Shown one piece after another: positions 28,101 to 37,159 of a DNA stretch of 64,000 nucleotides. Origin of the DNA: Saxidomus purpurata (lineage: Eukaryota; Mollusca; Bivalvia; Venerida; Veneridae); the NCBI GenBank assembly GCA_022818135.1, contig JAFMSR010000001.1, forward strand, positions 4,083,466 to 4,147,465, read 5' to 3'. The notes under the pieces are model-generated. The model was not told the origin of the DNA and did not search any database. It saw only the letters and a list, made by a program, of their open reading frames with translations. The first letter of the stretch is position 1; each line of letters starts with the position of its first letter. Made by a program: the position numbers and the translations under genes.

Positions 28101-31100
28101 CAGTGGAATTTTCTGGATCTATGACATACAGGCAGGAATCATTCCACGTCACAAGCTCTTTATCTCGGAACAGTAATACCTGTCCAAACTGGTTAGGGTT
28201 CTGCGATTTTGTGATACTTATCACTTGAAAGTCTAAAAGTGGTATCTCACTGTGATGTTGACTAAGAAGTTCTTTGAACATGAATGTATTAACAACAGAT
28301 CCGTTGATAGAGGCTTTCCATACACGGAAACCTGGCCGTGAAGCATACAGCTGGGCATCTTCTGGTTTACACATAGCAGGAATGAAGCAAGCTCCAAAAT
28401 CTCCAACACTGAAAATATAAATGATTTTACTTTACTTGTAATGTGCTTTTAGGATTACAGGGTTAGCAACTTTGTTTTTACACCTTATCTAGTTTCTGCA
28501 TTTTTACTACACATGCAGGTTTAGCCAGAAAAACTATAAACTAAGGAAATCAATCTGCTACGGAAACCTGAAGTGTTGTTTTGCAAAACTCACCAAGTGT
28601 CATAGATTAGTCTAGACAGCTAGTCTTTGACAATTAATCAAGCTTTATCAAAAGCAAAACCGACAGGCATCTTGGACAGTTTGAATTTTTGGTAGGGTTT
28701 GCAACCTTGTGCTGTACATCTGCAATCAATGCAGATCATGACTAGCCTGAACATCCACGCCTTCATCATGATCATCATCTGTACCAATACCTTTTGCAAT
28801 CCAAAAATTGTCATCAGGCTCTCCTTTGAAAACATGATAATACTGTCCAAAATTGAAAAGATAATCCTGACTATTTCAGAAATTCAGAGGGATAAAGGTT
28901 AAAGAAATCCATTTATATGACATTTATTATAATTCCTACTTACACTTTCCTTTCTTTTGATCCAACTTGTACTATCTGTAGCTGGCCATCTGTTCTACAT
29001 ACAATACATCTGTGCTTTGTTGAGATTAGAAGAGATTTATGGGCATGATGCAGCTGAACTATCTCAGTGTTTGCTTCAATCAGCAGTACACTGGATTTAC
29101 ATTCTTTCTGAAACATTTATATAAAAAGATAAAATAAAAAGTTTCAAGTATAAACACAACATTTCTGATACTGATTTAATTTATGTTCATCAGTGACTAT
29201 GGTAAACTAGCTTGTGTTTCTAATATATTTCTAAAAGGAACTTTTCAGCTTCAACAAGACTTATCACTAAATGTGATTAATACCCCAAAAGACTGCTTTG
29301 TCAACTGAAGAAGTTATTAGTGACAGAATACCTTGTAAAACAAACACTAAAATAGAGTCATTGTTCTTGTTAATAACTCTGTAATGAGCAAAGAAGGAGT
29401 TATGGTTCTTGTGCACTGCACTTCCTTTCATTGTGCTTGACCATTCTCTGAGGTTGTATTGAAATCCAAACAGTAGTTTGCAAGTTATGCTCCAGACAAG
29501 GAAACTGTAACGAACCGCCCAACCAACATACCACAGAGTGACTCCAATCTTGAAGGTTTAATTACACATGGTCCTTAATTTTTATTTATATTTCTGAATT
29601 TTATAAAAAAATGAAATAAAGCTTTATATAAAGCTATGATCATTTCTTGGTTTACATGCCAGACATCATAGAGAATACCTTGTAGTTGTGTTCGATCTAG
29701 TTCTTGAAATAAACAGGACTGGGTGTGTTCGCAACACCTGTTAGTGTTCAAACACATGACCTCCACATTCACATCATTTAGTTTATAAAAATTCATACTG
29801 CTAATACAAACCTCATAGAAGTCGACCTCTGTGCACCCAACACAACCCTGTTTGTCTCCGCTATATAATCTCATACCATTGGTACTCCAGGCTACACATG
29901 TCAGACTCACATGATGTACATCACTTACAATAAACCTCTCAAGCTGAAATCACAAATTTCATATTTCTAGTATCTGTTTCAGTATCACAAATGCTATGTC
30001 AAACTTACCATCATTCCTAGAATACCTATTTATTTCTGGCAGACACAAGAAAGTGTTAAAATATTCCAAGCCAGAGTGCTTCCATTCATTTGTTTAAAAA
30101 ACATTAAAAAACAACACACTGGAAATAGAAGTTTGGCATTGGAAGTGAAATACAGGGTATTTATTTTTCCCATCAAAAGGTTATAGCTTCTCAGCAAACA
30201 GCCCAGTTATAGGGCATTTAAACAGAGCTAATATACAGTGACCAAATGTCAAAAGAAGCCTGCATATGAAGGAAGTACCTGATCTAATGCCAATGACATT
30301 TGTGCAATTTTCAGTCTAAAGTTTGATCTCTGATACAGGTTGTTCTCCATGTAATTGATGAAATTCACACAAACACTCCTAAACTTATAAAATTGAGCAA
30401 TCTGCCTTTCAACATGAAAAGAACCATTCAATGATTATAGGGGTGTGGAATGAAAATTCCTTGTCTGAATAACAAACAGTGAATGTGAAATCAGGGTCTG
30501 ACTGCCCTTACAAGGTACTCATGTTATAGTTAGAAAATTAGTTTATACCAATTTATTTATTCTCGATTGCTAAACAAGTTCTTACAACTTATATTAATCG
30601 CTCTCGAGACTAATTCCAGATGAAATCAACCTCGAAGAGAGAGAGAGGCAATGTGGAATTATTTGTATCTTGCCTAAGGACACTACATGTATCAACATGG
30701 TGATGTTACGGATCAAACCTAGGGCCCTTCGATCCTGAGGCCAACGCACTACCATTGCGCTATGGAAGAGCGGACATAGTGAGAACGTTAAAACGACATG
30801 TAGTACCTGTTTGCTATGCCCAATCATCATACTAGGAAGCTGGAAGATATATATATTGTACCAGAGCCGTAGCCTACTGCCACCATGTCATCTAGCCCAT
30901 GATGTAAACATACACATGTAACAATGTCTGTTGTATCCTGAAACAGTAAAACACAACATTTTCAAAGCAGTTTTATTTCATTATTTTTTACTGTTAATGT
31001 ATGCAAGATAATAACTGTTATACAAGTAATTTATAAAATGTCTGAATTCATTCCCCATTCAGTAACTAATAGAGAATAAATATCACAATTTTTTAATGTT

Positions 31101-34100
31101 GACATGAAAACTTTTTCATATAGACATGGAACTTCTTGTTGATGCTGAAATGGAAAATTCCAAGCAAAGTTGTGATAACATGTGACAACACTGTGGATGA
31201 CATTTTACTGACAGAAACTTCAATATCATATACATTTTTTGCATATTCAGATCAGCATTTCCAGTGAATTTACCCTTGCTGGAAAAAACTGGACTGGCAT
31301 CATAATAAACAATGAGATGTCACTTTCCCAAACACAACATCTGAATATCATTTGTTTTTGTATGACAATGCATCATAAGTTTGCTTTTAGAAATATACTT
31401 TTAAAGTGCAAGATGGTATGCAAGAAAAACATGGATATTTCAATCTGTACCCTGTGCTCACAACAGAAACTCTTATTCCTGCTCATTGAGGTTTCATACA
31501 GGACAACTAAATCATAATTATTTCAAATATTATTAAAAGATTTGCAAGATGATATTAACTTTTTCTGTCATTCAATACTTGACAAGACTGTCCAGAACTT
31601 AGAAAAAAAGCCACGCCTTTCCCCATATCAAATTGGTCTGCAGTGAAACTTTGGAATCTGAAGCAAACAGCTTGCCATTGACAAAAAAAATGGAGGAAAG
31701 CAACACATGTATTGAGTCAATGTGCCTGACATCTCTAGTAAAATAAAACAATTTTATGCACCTTTTAAGGTCCAAAACTACCTCATGTATAATCAGTTTT
31801 CATGCATATTATAAAAGGTAAGTTGACAATTACCTCTGACCTCAACCTTTCAAGCTTGTGACTGGCTCTGTCATACAAGAACACAGTCCCGATATTGGAA
31901 CCAAGAGCTATGAAGTATTTATTAGCATCTAGAGACGTCAGTTCAAGGGTCTCATACTGCGTCTTTAATCCTCTCTGTACCTGAAATATACACAGTGTAT
32001 ATGTTATATTATACATGTACATGAAATAAAAGGCAGCCTTGTCTGACTGCTCATATCTTCCAACACTTTTGTAGCACATGTATACATACATGCCATTACA
32101 TGCATTTAAAATAAGAGCATTGGTAACACTGAAGGATGCTCCACCTACGCCTACATTTTCAAACTAGATGGGTGTTCAGTAGAACACTTGTGTCGCCCTC
32201 TTATGCTTTGTCAGAATAACCAATAATTTTGTGACAAAATCTAAGTACAAAAAGGGGCATAACTCTGTCAAATATGACCTTGACCTACAAATTTTGGCGG
32301 CATCATGACCCTTATGTCATAAGCAATGCAATTTGAAAGTTTGATGAAGAAATCTTAAGAAATGGCAAAGTTATAGCCAACATTAAGTTTTCATGACAAA
32401 ATCTAAGTACAAAAAGGGGCATAACTCTGTCAAATATGACCTTGTTCTACAAAATTTGGCGGCATCACGACCCTTTTGACACAAGCAATACAATTTGAAA
32501 GTTTGATAAAGAAATCTTAAAAAATGGCAAAGTAATAGCAAAAATCTAAGTATAAAAAGGGGCATAACTCTGTCAAATATGACCTTGACCTACAAAATTT
32601 GGCGGCATCACGACCCTTATGTCATAAGCAATGCAATTTGAAAGTTAGATGAAGAAATCTTAAGAAATGGCAAAGTTATAGCCAACGTTAAGTTTTCGTG
32701 ACAAAATCTAAGTACAAAAAGGGGCATAACTCTGTCAAATATGACCTTGACCTACAAAATTTGGCGGCATCATGACCCTCTTGTCATAAGCAATACAATT
32801 GTGAAGTTTGATGAAGACATCTTAAGAAATGGCAAAGTTATAGCCAACGTTAAGTTTGTGTGACGGACAGACGGACAAAGCGATCCCTATGTATCGTCTT
32901 TTCTCCGAAAGGGCGACACAATGAGCTGTTCTTGCAAATGTAAACTTAACATGATACAATTTGTTTGCATGAAAATTGTTATTGTCGACAAGCATAACAA
33001 ATTTTGGCATGTAATTCAATCACTGGCCCAGATAAAGTTATAAACTTGCTTTCACTATCCTCTTTCATTGTATTAAGTGTCAAATAAATGTGTTTGACAG
33101 TTCCTACAAGCTAAAGTTCACATGATCAAAGAAGATAATTCAAAACAAGAGGTTGTTTTTCACCGAAAAAAATATATGTCTCCCACCACTTCACACTATA
33201 AGATAGACAGGTATGAGTGTCCTGAATTACAAATAATTCAAAAACATTAATTAAAAAAAAAGAAGCTAAGAATCACTTAGCATGAAAATATCAACAATAT
33301 GCACAACTAGGCTTAGCACTGATCATTCTTGTGAAGTTTGGTTGAAATCCTCCTAGTGGTATAAGAGGAGTTGCGCAGACAAACTTAGGGTTAGCGTTTA
33401 AGAAAAAGACCAATAACTCCGCAGGAATCAATGAACGACAATGCCAATGACATGCACCACTACTCTTGGTACTAAACATTTCTACCAGGTTTCAGTACAA
33501 CCCATCCAGATATGAAGGAGGAGTTGTGTGGACAAACTTTGTAACATACTGACAGACAGAGAAGACAGCACCAAATTATATTGTTTCCTGCCAAGAAGCA
33601 ATGAGGAATTACATGCGTTAAGTAGATGTTAGTAGGAAAAAGTTAGTAAAATGTAACATTGGGGTTAAACTCAATCAATCCAAGCCCCATTAGGACAGTA
33701 CTTGACAGTAAAAATGTTTATTATAGAAATTACCCCTTCTCAAAGCATCTAGAAACTAGACCTATCACTACATGTGATTAATACCCCCGAAAGACTGCTT
33801 TATAAACTGAGGAAGTTCGTAGTAACAGAAAACCTTGCAAAAAAAAACTAAAAAAGAGATGTTGTTCTTGGCAATAACTCTGTAATTTGTCAAGATAGAG
33901 TTATGGTTCTTGTACACTGCACTTCCTTTCATTGTTCTTGACCATTGTATGAAGTTGTATTGAATTCCAACCTGTAGTTTTCAAATTAAGCTCCAGACAA
34001 GGAAAAGTAACAAAGGGCAATAACTCTGTAATGAGTCAAGATAGAGTTATGGTTCCTGTGCACTGAACTTCCTCTCAATGTACTTGACCATTGTATGAAG

Positions 34101-37100
34101 TTGTATTGAATTCCAACCAGTAGTTTTCAAGTTCTGTTCCAGCCAAGGAAAAATAACAAAGGGCAATAACTCTGTAATTACTCAAGATATAGTTATGGTT
34201 CCTGTGCACTGCACTTCCTCTCAATGTACTTGACCATTGTATGAAGTTGTATTGAATTCCAACCAAAAGTTTTCAAGTTCTGCTCCGGCCAAGGAAAAGT
34301 AACAAAGGGCAATAACTGTAATTACTCAAGATAGAGTTATGGTTCATGTACACTGCACTTACTCTCATTGTGCTTGACCATTGTATGAAATTGTATTGAA
34401 TTCCAACTAGTAGATTTCTAGTTATGCTCCAGACAAGGAAAAGTAACAAAGGACAATAACTCTGTAATTAGTCGAGATGGAGTTATGGTTTTTGTGCACT
34501 GCACTTCCTCTCAATGTGCTTGACCATTGTATGAAGTTGTATTGATTTCCAACTGGCAGTTTTCAAGTAGTTTACAAGGAAAATGCAACAGACCGACTGC
34601 CTGACCAACCAACCAACCACCGAGTGACTCCTATATACCCCCCTAAACTTCGTTTTGGGGGTATAATGACCATTCTCAAAGCATCTTGATATATAAGTAC
34701 ATGTACCAGCATAAAATTACAGCTACTTACAGACAGTAAAGGTCGTTTGACAGAACTGGGCAACTGGAATATCAAAGTCTACTGTTAGGTATATCTATAT
34801 ACATTTGTAACAAATTGAAAGACAAGAGGGCCAACATCACTCACCTGCGACTTATGACCTTATGTGACCAAATGTCAACTCAAAACTATATATCATAAAC
34901 ACAACATTCCATTTGACCTTAACAAGGCAAACCTTTTGACCAATTTACATGGTAATTGGGTTGTAAATGTCACCTCTATGGCATACACAAGGTTTTTTGA
35001 CCTCAGATTACCCATATTCATACTCAACCTTAATTTAATCAAGTAAATCATACTGACAAAGTTTCATGAAAATCCAATGAAAATGCAACTTCTATAGCAT
35101 ATACATGGTTTAACTACAAATTTACCTCGTGACCTAATTTTTGACCCTAGACCACCCATGTTTGAACTTGACCTAAATTTCATCAATGCAATCATACTGA
35201 CCAAGTTTCATGAAAAATGCAACCTCTATTGCATATTCAAGGTTTTTCTATGATTTGACCCCGTGACCTAACTTTTTACCTTATATGACCCATGTTCAAA
35301 CCAAACCTAAATTTCATTAAGACAGTCATACTGACAAAGTTTCATGAAGATCCAATGAAAAATCCAACCTCTATTGCAAACACAAGGTTTCTCTATGATT
35401 TGACCCTTTGACCTAGTTTTTGACCCCAGAGGACCCATATTCAAACTCGACCTTGATTTCATTAAGGCAATCATACTGACCAAGTTTCATGAAGGTCCAA
35501 TGAAAAATGCATCCTCTATAGCATACACAAGTTTTTCTATGATTTGACTCCGTGACCTAGTTTTTTACCCTAGATAACCCATGTTCGAACTCGACCTCAA
35601 TTTCATCAAGACAGTCATACTGACCAAGTTTCATGAAAATACAATGAACAAGAGCTGTCCCTCACAAGTGACAAATGCCCCCGATAGAGATATCTCACAG
35701 TCTGTGTTCTCTCCATATGCTCAACAATTGTGCCAGGTAATTTTAAATCCTAAAGAGTTACCATGTATACAGGATTCCATTACCTTCAAACTCTAAGTGT
35801 GACCTTGACCTTTGAGGAAGGGACGTTGGTCTTTCACCCAACACGTGGTCTTGATGTGCTGAACATTTGTGCCAAGTTATTTGAAAATCCTTCAATGCAT
35901 GACAAAGTTACAGTCCAGACAGGAATGTATGCTTGTACAATGTATACAGGATTCCATTACCTTCAAACTCTAAGTGTGACCTTGACCTTTGAGGTAGGGA
36001 TGTGGGTCTTGCACACAACATGTTGTCTTGATGGGCTGAGCATGTGTGCCCAGTAATAATCACATTCAAAAGTTACATCCAATGTATGCATTAAGAGGTT
36101 ACATTCCTTCAGACTCTAAGGACCTTATGGGTATGGACATGGGTCTTGCAATGTTTATTGAGGAACATTTGTGCCAGGGCATTTCAAAATCCTTCAATGC
36201 ATGACAAAGTTACAGCCCAGACAGGGAAAAATGTAAGGGCGGACGCACATACAGACAGACGGATGGACAGTTAGTGCGATTTTAATATGCCTTCCTTTGA
36301 TGACCCATATTAAAACTCGACCTAGATTTTATCAAGACACTCATACAGACAAAGTTTCATGAAAATCCAATGAAAAATGCAACATCTATTGCATACAAAA
36401 GGTTTTTCTATGATTTGACCCTGTGACCTAGTCCTGTGACCCAAACAGACAACAGACACCAGGCAATCAGAATAGCTCACCTTAGAGAACTTCATGCTCA
36501 GGTGAGTTTCAAAAGGCAAATTTAGAATTATCCGTACAGGTACTACACAAATACTCATCTCAGCTGTTAGTATTTTATATTGTTTTTAAAGGAACGTTGC
36601 GTCTGCAGTATCTTCTCACACAAAAGTCTGCACATAACTAAGGTATCATTGTCTCAAAGAAGTATTATGCAGTGACCCTTTACTTCAAATTACTAGAACG
36701 GCCCAAAATAGTAGTTTCATGGGATACAAACCTATTTTCATAACCATCTATTGTTGGTAACCTCTAAATTTACTAATGCCTTGAATATAGTCTCCACTAC
36801 TGATCTGATATAGAAGACAGAATTTCTTGTACCTTATGTGGAATCTGTGATAAGATATATGTAAGTGGTTCATGTTCTCTCAGTCCCCCATCCTGTTGAT
36901 GCTGCGGTAGCTGTGAACTGTTCCCAGGTTGTTCACCCTGAAAACTGGGTTTATCTGTCACTGTGTTTATCTGTGAACTGTTCCCAGGTTGTTCACCCTG
37001 AAAACTGGGTTTATCTGTCACTGCGTTTATCTGTGAACTGTTCCCAGGTTGTTCACCCTGAAAACTGGGTTTATCTGTCACTGTGTTTATCTGTGAACTG

Positions 37101-37159
37101 TTCCCAGGTTGTTCACCCTGAAAGCCGGGTTTATCTGCCACTGTACTATCAGAAGACAT
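12991..37159 (-). CDS. TECPR2: Tectonin beta-propeller repeat-containing protein 2
   Basis: Large scaffold linked in mammals to autophagy, lysosomal targeting and ER export; it binds ATG8 proteins. Seventeen coding exons (minus strand): 37159-36833, 31980-31834, 30937-30807, 29943-29812, 29107-28944, 28408-27963, 27440-26823, 25450-24052, 23706-23491, 19601-19463, 18875-18677, 18393-18304, 17913-17674, 17109-16922, 14880-14790, 14027-13878, 13157-12991. All have GT/AG borders and matching phases; the total is about 1,613 aa against 1,411 in human. N-terminal WD40 region (about residues 95-430): IPHKVQRGLK, FIALGSNIGTVFLYDR, CVAWSTNGMRLYSGD, FGACFIPAMCK, YASRPGFRVWK. Middle (about 450-1030): disordered, with a lysine run like the human one. 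C-terminal TECPR repeats: VVWALTE, LWGLTGEGEVFIRTGMS, WSKLDLSQLG, GDYWKKLPGE. It ends EDGDWEFV. Exon 3 carries a 2-bp excess (see findings), so the deposited frame is broken there. Confidence 0.95.
13350..13585 (+). mobile_element. tRNA-derived SINE
   Basis: The head carries an A-box-like 'tggtcgagtgttcgctgac' and a B-box-like 'gggtccaagacc'. The body reads 'gagaaagttggcagtttctt', 'ctggttcttcc' and ends near 'aggcgttaaac'. The same body occurs in the minus-strand copies at 14940-15165 and 18945-19125. It lies in TECPR2 intron 16. Confidence 0.65.
14185..14395 (-). mobile_element. tRNA-derived SINE, second family, copy 1
   Basis: On the minus strand it has an A-box-like 'ccttggtgcagtggtaac' and a B-box-like 'gtgtttgagctcc', then 'gtgtccttaggcaagacaat' and a tail with 'taagttgtgagaacttat'. 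The same body is found at 30550-30785. It lies in TECPR2 intron 15. Confidence 0.65.
14940..15165 (-). mobile_element. tRNA-derived SINE (body shared with 13350-13585)
   Basis: The minus strand reads 'atagagtggtcagat' (A-box-like), 'catgagttcaagccc' (B-box-like), then 'gagaaaattggcagtttctt' and 'ctggttcttcccagca', ending near 'gtgttaagcccc'. The body matches the + strand SINE at 13350, but the tRNA-like head differs. Confidence 0.65.
15498..16625 (-). mobile_element. Hairpin-ended tandem-core element, family A copy 2
   Basis: The left edge is CAAAC then the hairpin GGGCCAttgcaaTGGCCC. The right edge is CTCAGGTGAGCTA followed by A's, preceded by a GGACGGACGACGGAC microsatellite. Internal units carry 'gtgacctagtttttgacccc' and 'gacccatattc'. 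The later units (16000-16400) are diverged and rearranged, so this is an older copy. It lies in TECPR2 intron 14. Confidence 0.65.
17468..17653. mobile_element. MITE-like repeat, TTTAACC ends, copy 3
   Basis: Contains 'gccatggcaaccagtgtaga', 'tcatgatcagtctgta', 'aatggtacta' and closes with 'gggtaaaggttaaa'. It lies between TECPR2 exons 13 and 14. Confidence 0.6.
18945..19125 (-). mobile_element. tRNA-derived SINE, diverged copy
   Basis: The minus strand has a clean B-box-like 'gggttcgagccca', then 'gttgacaacttcttaga' and a tail near 'gggtgtaaagctaaaaa'. Its body is a diverged version of the one at 14940-15165. It lies in TECPR2 intron 10. Confidence 0.6.
19920..20600. repeat. Degenerate repeat with 'gtcactgtgaccttgacc' units
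   Basis: At least four diverged units share 'aggtcactgtgaccttgacc', 'gacccca(aaa)' and 'gatcatctac..agt'. No ends are recognisable. It lies in the 3.9-kb intron between TECPR2 exons 9 and 10. The remainder of that intron (20600-23020) shows no gene. Confidence 0.6.
23028..23212. mobile_element. Short TA-flanked MITE
   Basis: About 185 bp between TA dinucleotides (23026-23027, 23213-23214). The left end CAGTAAACTCCATATATAAC pairs with the right end GTTATATAGGAAGTTCACTG as imperfect inverted repeats. It is non-coding. A related right end lies at 300. Confidence 0.7.
25688..26536 (-). mobile_element. Hairpin-ended tandem-core element, family F
   Basis: Left edge CAAGATGCCCACGTGCA (a small hairpin centred on CACGTG), then inverted repeat GTCGAGCCCGCC at about 25708-25719. 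The array has units of exactly 158 bp ('tgatggtgaacatttgtgc' starts at 26071, 26229 and 26387). It is followed by a GGACGCACGGAC tract and the matching GGCGGGCTCGAC at 26525-26536. Each unit contains 'gtgaccttgaccttagacct'. It lies in TECPR2 intron 7. Confidence 0.75.
28725..28903. mobile_element. MITE-like repeat, TTTAACC ends, copy 4 (partial)
   Basis: Shares 'gcagatcatgac', 'atactgtccaaaattg' and the closing 'gggataaaggttaaag' with the other three members. The left end is unclear. It lies in TECPR2 intron 5. Confidence 0.5.
29255..29545 (-). mobile_element. Hairpin-ended element, family E, single-unit copy
   Basis: Left edge CAAGACTT then hairpin ATCACtaaatGTGAT, then 'taataccccaaaagactgc' and one core unit ('aataactctgtaatgagc' to 'ctccagacaaggaaac'), ending near 'gagtgactcc'. 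It is the same family as 33756-34666 but has one core unit instead of about five. It lies in TECPR2 intron 4. Confidence 0.7.
30550..30785 (-). mobile_element. tRNA-derived SINE, second family, copy 2
   Basis: The minus strand shows a well-kept tRNA-like head: 'tagcgcaatggtagtgcg' (A box), 'ggcctcaggatcgaaggg', and 'aggtttgatccg' (B box). After that come 'gtgtccttaggcaagata' and 'taagttgtaagaactt', shared with 14185-14395. It ends 22 nt before the TECPR2 exon 3 donor. Confidence 0.7.
30807..30937 (-). CDS. TECPR2: TECPR2 exon 3, frame broken in an (AT)5 run
   Basis: Acceptor TGTTTCAG|GAT, donor CAG|GTACTA. The upstream frame reads DTTDIVTCVCLHHGLDDMVA then VGYGSGT, matching the human WD40 region. 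After (AT)5 at 30847-30856 the frame runs into TGA TGA. Removing one AT would restore IFQLPSMMIGHSKQ, which fits the human VFQL... segment and joins exon 4 in phase. The exon is 131 bp; 129 would keep frame. Sequencing or assembly slippage, or a real allele, are both possible. Confidence 0.85.
32164..32920 (-). mobile_element. Hairpin-ended tandem-core element, family B
   Basis: Left edge CTAGATGG then the perfect hairpin GTGTTCagtaGAACAC, then inverted repeat TGTGTCGCCCT. The core has four units of roughly 145-165 bp ('aaaaaggggcataactctgt', 'aaatatgaccttg', 'ggcggcatca'). After it come a GACGGACAGACGGAC tract and the matching AGGGCGACACA at 32910-32920. On the minus strand the 3' end reads CCATCTAG|TTT. 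It lies in TECPR2 intron 1. Confidence 0.75.
33756..34666 (-). mobile_element. Hairpin-ended tandem-core element, family E, multi-unit copy
   Basis: Left edge CTAGACCT then hairpin ATCACtacatGTGAT, then TAATACCCCCGAAAG. About five core units of about 147 bp follow ('caaagggcaataactctgta', 'agttatggtt', 'ttgaccattgtatgaagttg'). The right end is a stem of TATACCCCCC and TTTTGGGGGTATA, so GGGGGTAT mirrors ATACCCCC near the left end. It lies in TECPR2 intron 1. Confidence 0.7.
34823..36507 (-). mobile_element. Hairpin-ended tandem-core element, family A copy 3, interrupted
   Basis: Left edge CAAGAGGGCCAacatcactcacctg (the usual hairpin is damaged). The array of 'gtgacctagtttttgacc' units runs to about 35648, is broken by the family D element (35649 to about 36300), then resumes at 'gatgacccatatt'. 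It closes with CTCAGGTGAG at about 36498-36507. About 80 bp of one unit is missing at the junction. It lies in TECPR2 intron 1. Confidence 0.65.
35649..36300 (-). mobile_element. Hairpin-ended tandem-core element, family D, nested
   Basis: Left edge CAAGAGCTGTCCCTCAC, with a TGTC/GACA stem, inside an array unit of the family A element. The core units carry 'ttcaaactctaagtgtgacc', 'ttgacctttgagg', 'tgtgcc.agt' and 'ttcaatgcatgacaaagtta'. The right side has a GGACGCACATACAGACAGAC tract and ends near 'atatgccttcctttga'. The right edge is approximate. Confidence 0.65.
36833..37159 (-). CDS. TECPR2: TECPR2 exon 1 with a coding 60-bp VNTR
   Basis: ATG at 37159-37157; donor CATAAG|GTACAA. After MSSDSTVADKPGF the exon holds four near-identical 60-bp units, each encoding a 20-residue block of the type TDKPSFQGEQPGNSSQINTV. 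It then reads LPQHQQDGGLREHEPLTYIL and SQIPHK, which aligns with the start of human TECPR2 (FCPLYYLLNAIPTK). The repeat block has no counterpart in the human protein. The 5' UTR start was not located. Confidence 0.85.
36900..37141. repeat. 60-bp coding minisatellite (about 4 units)
   Basis: Four consecutive units in perfect 60-bp register differ at only a few positions (for example c/t in 'cactg(t/c)gtttatctg' and 'aaaactggg' versus 'aaagccggg'). The high identity means recent expansion or homogenisation. The unit length keeps the TECPR2 frame. Confidence 0.95.

Noticed and set aside
35763..36056. 97-codon frame with an internal 20-residue duplication
   Set aside because: It lies wholly inside the family D element. 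The duplication reflects its tandem units.
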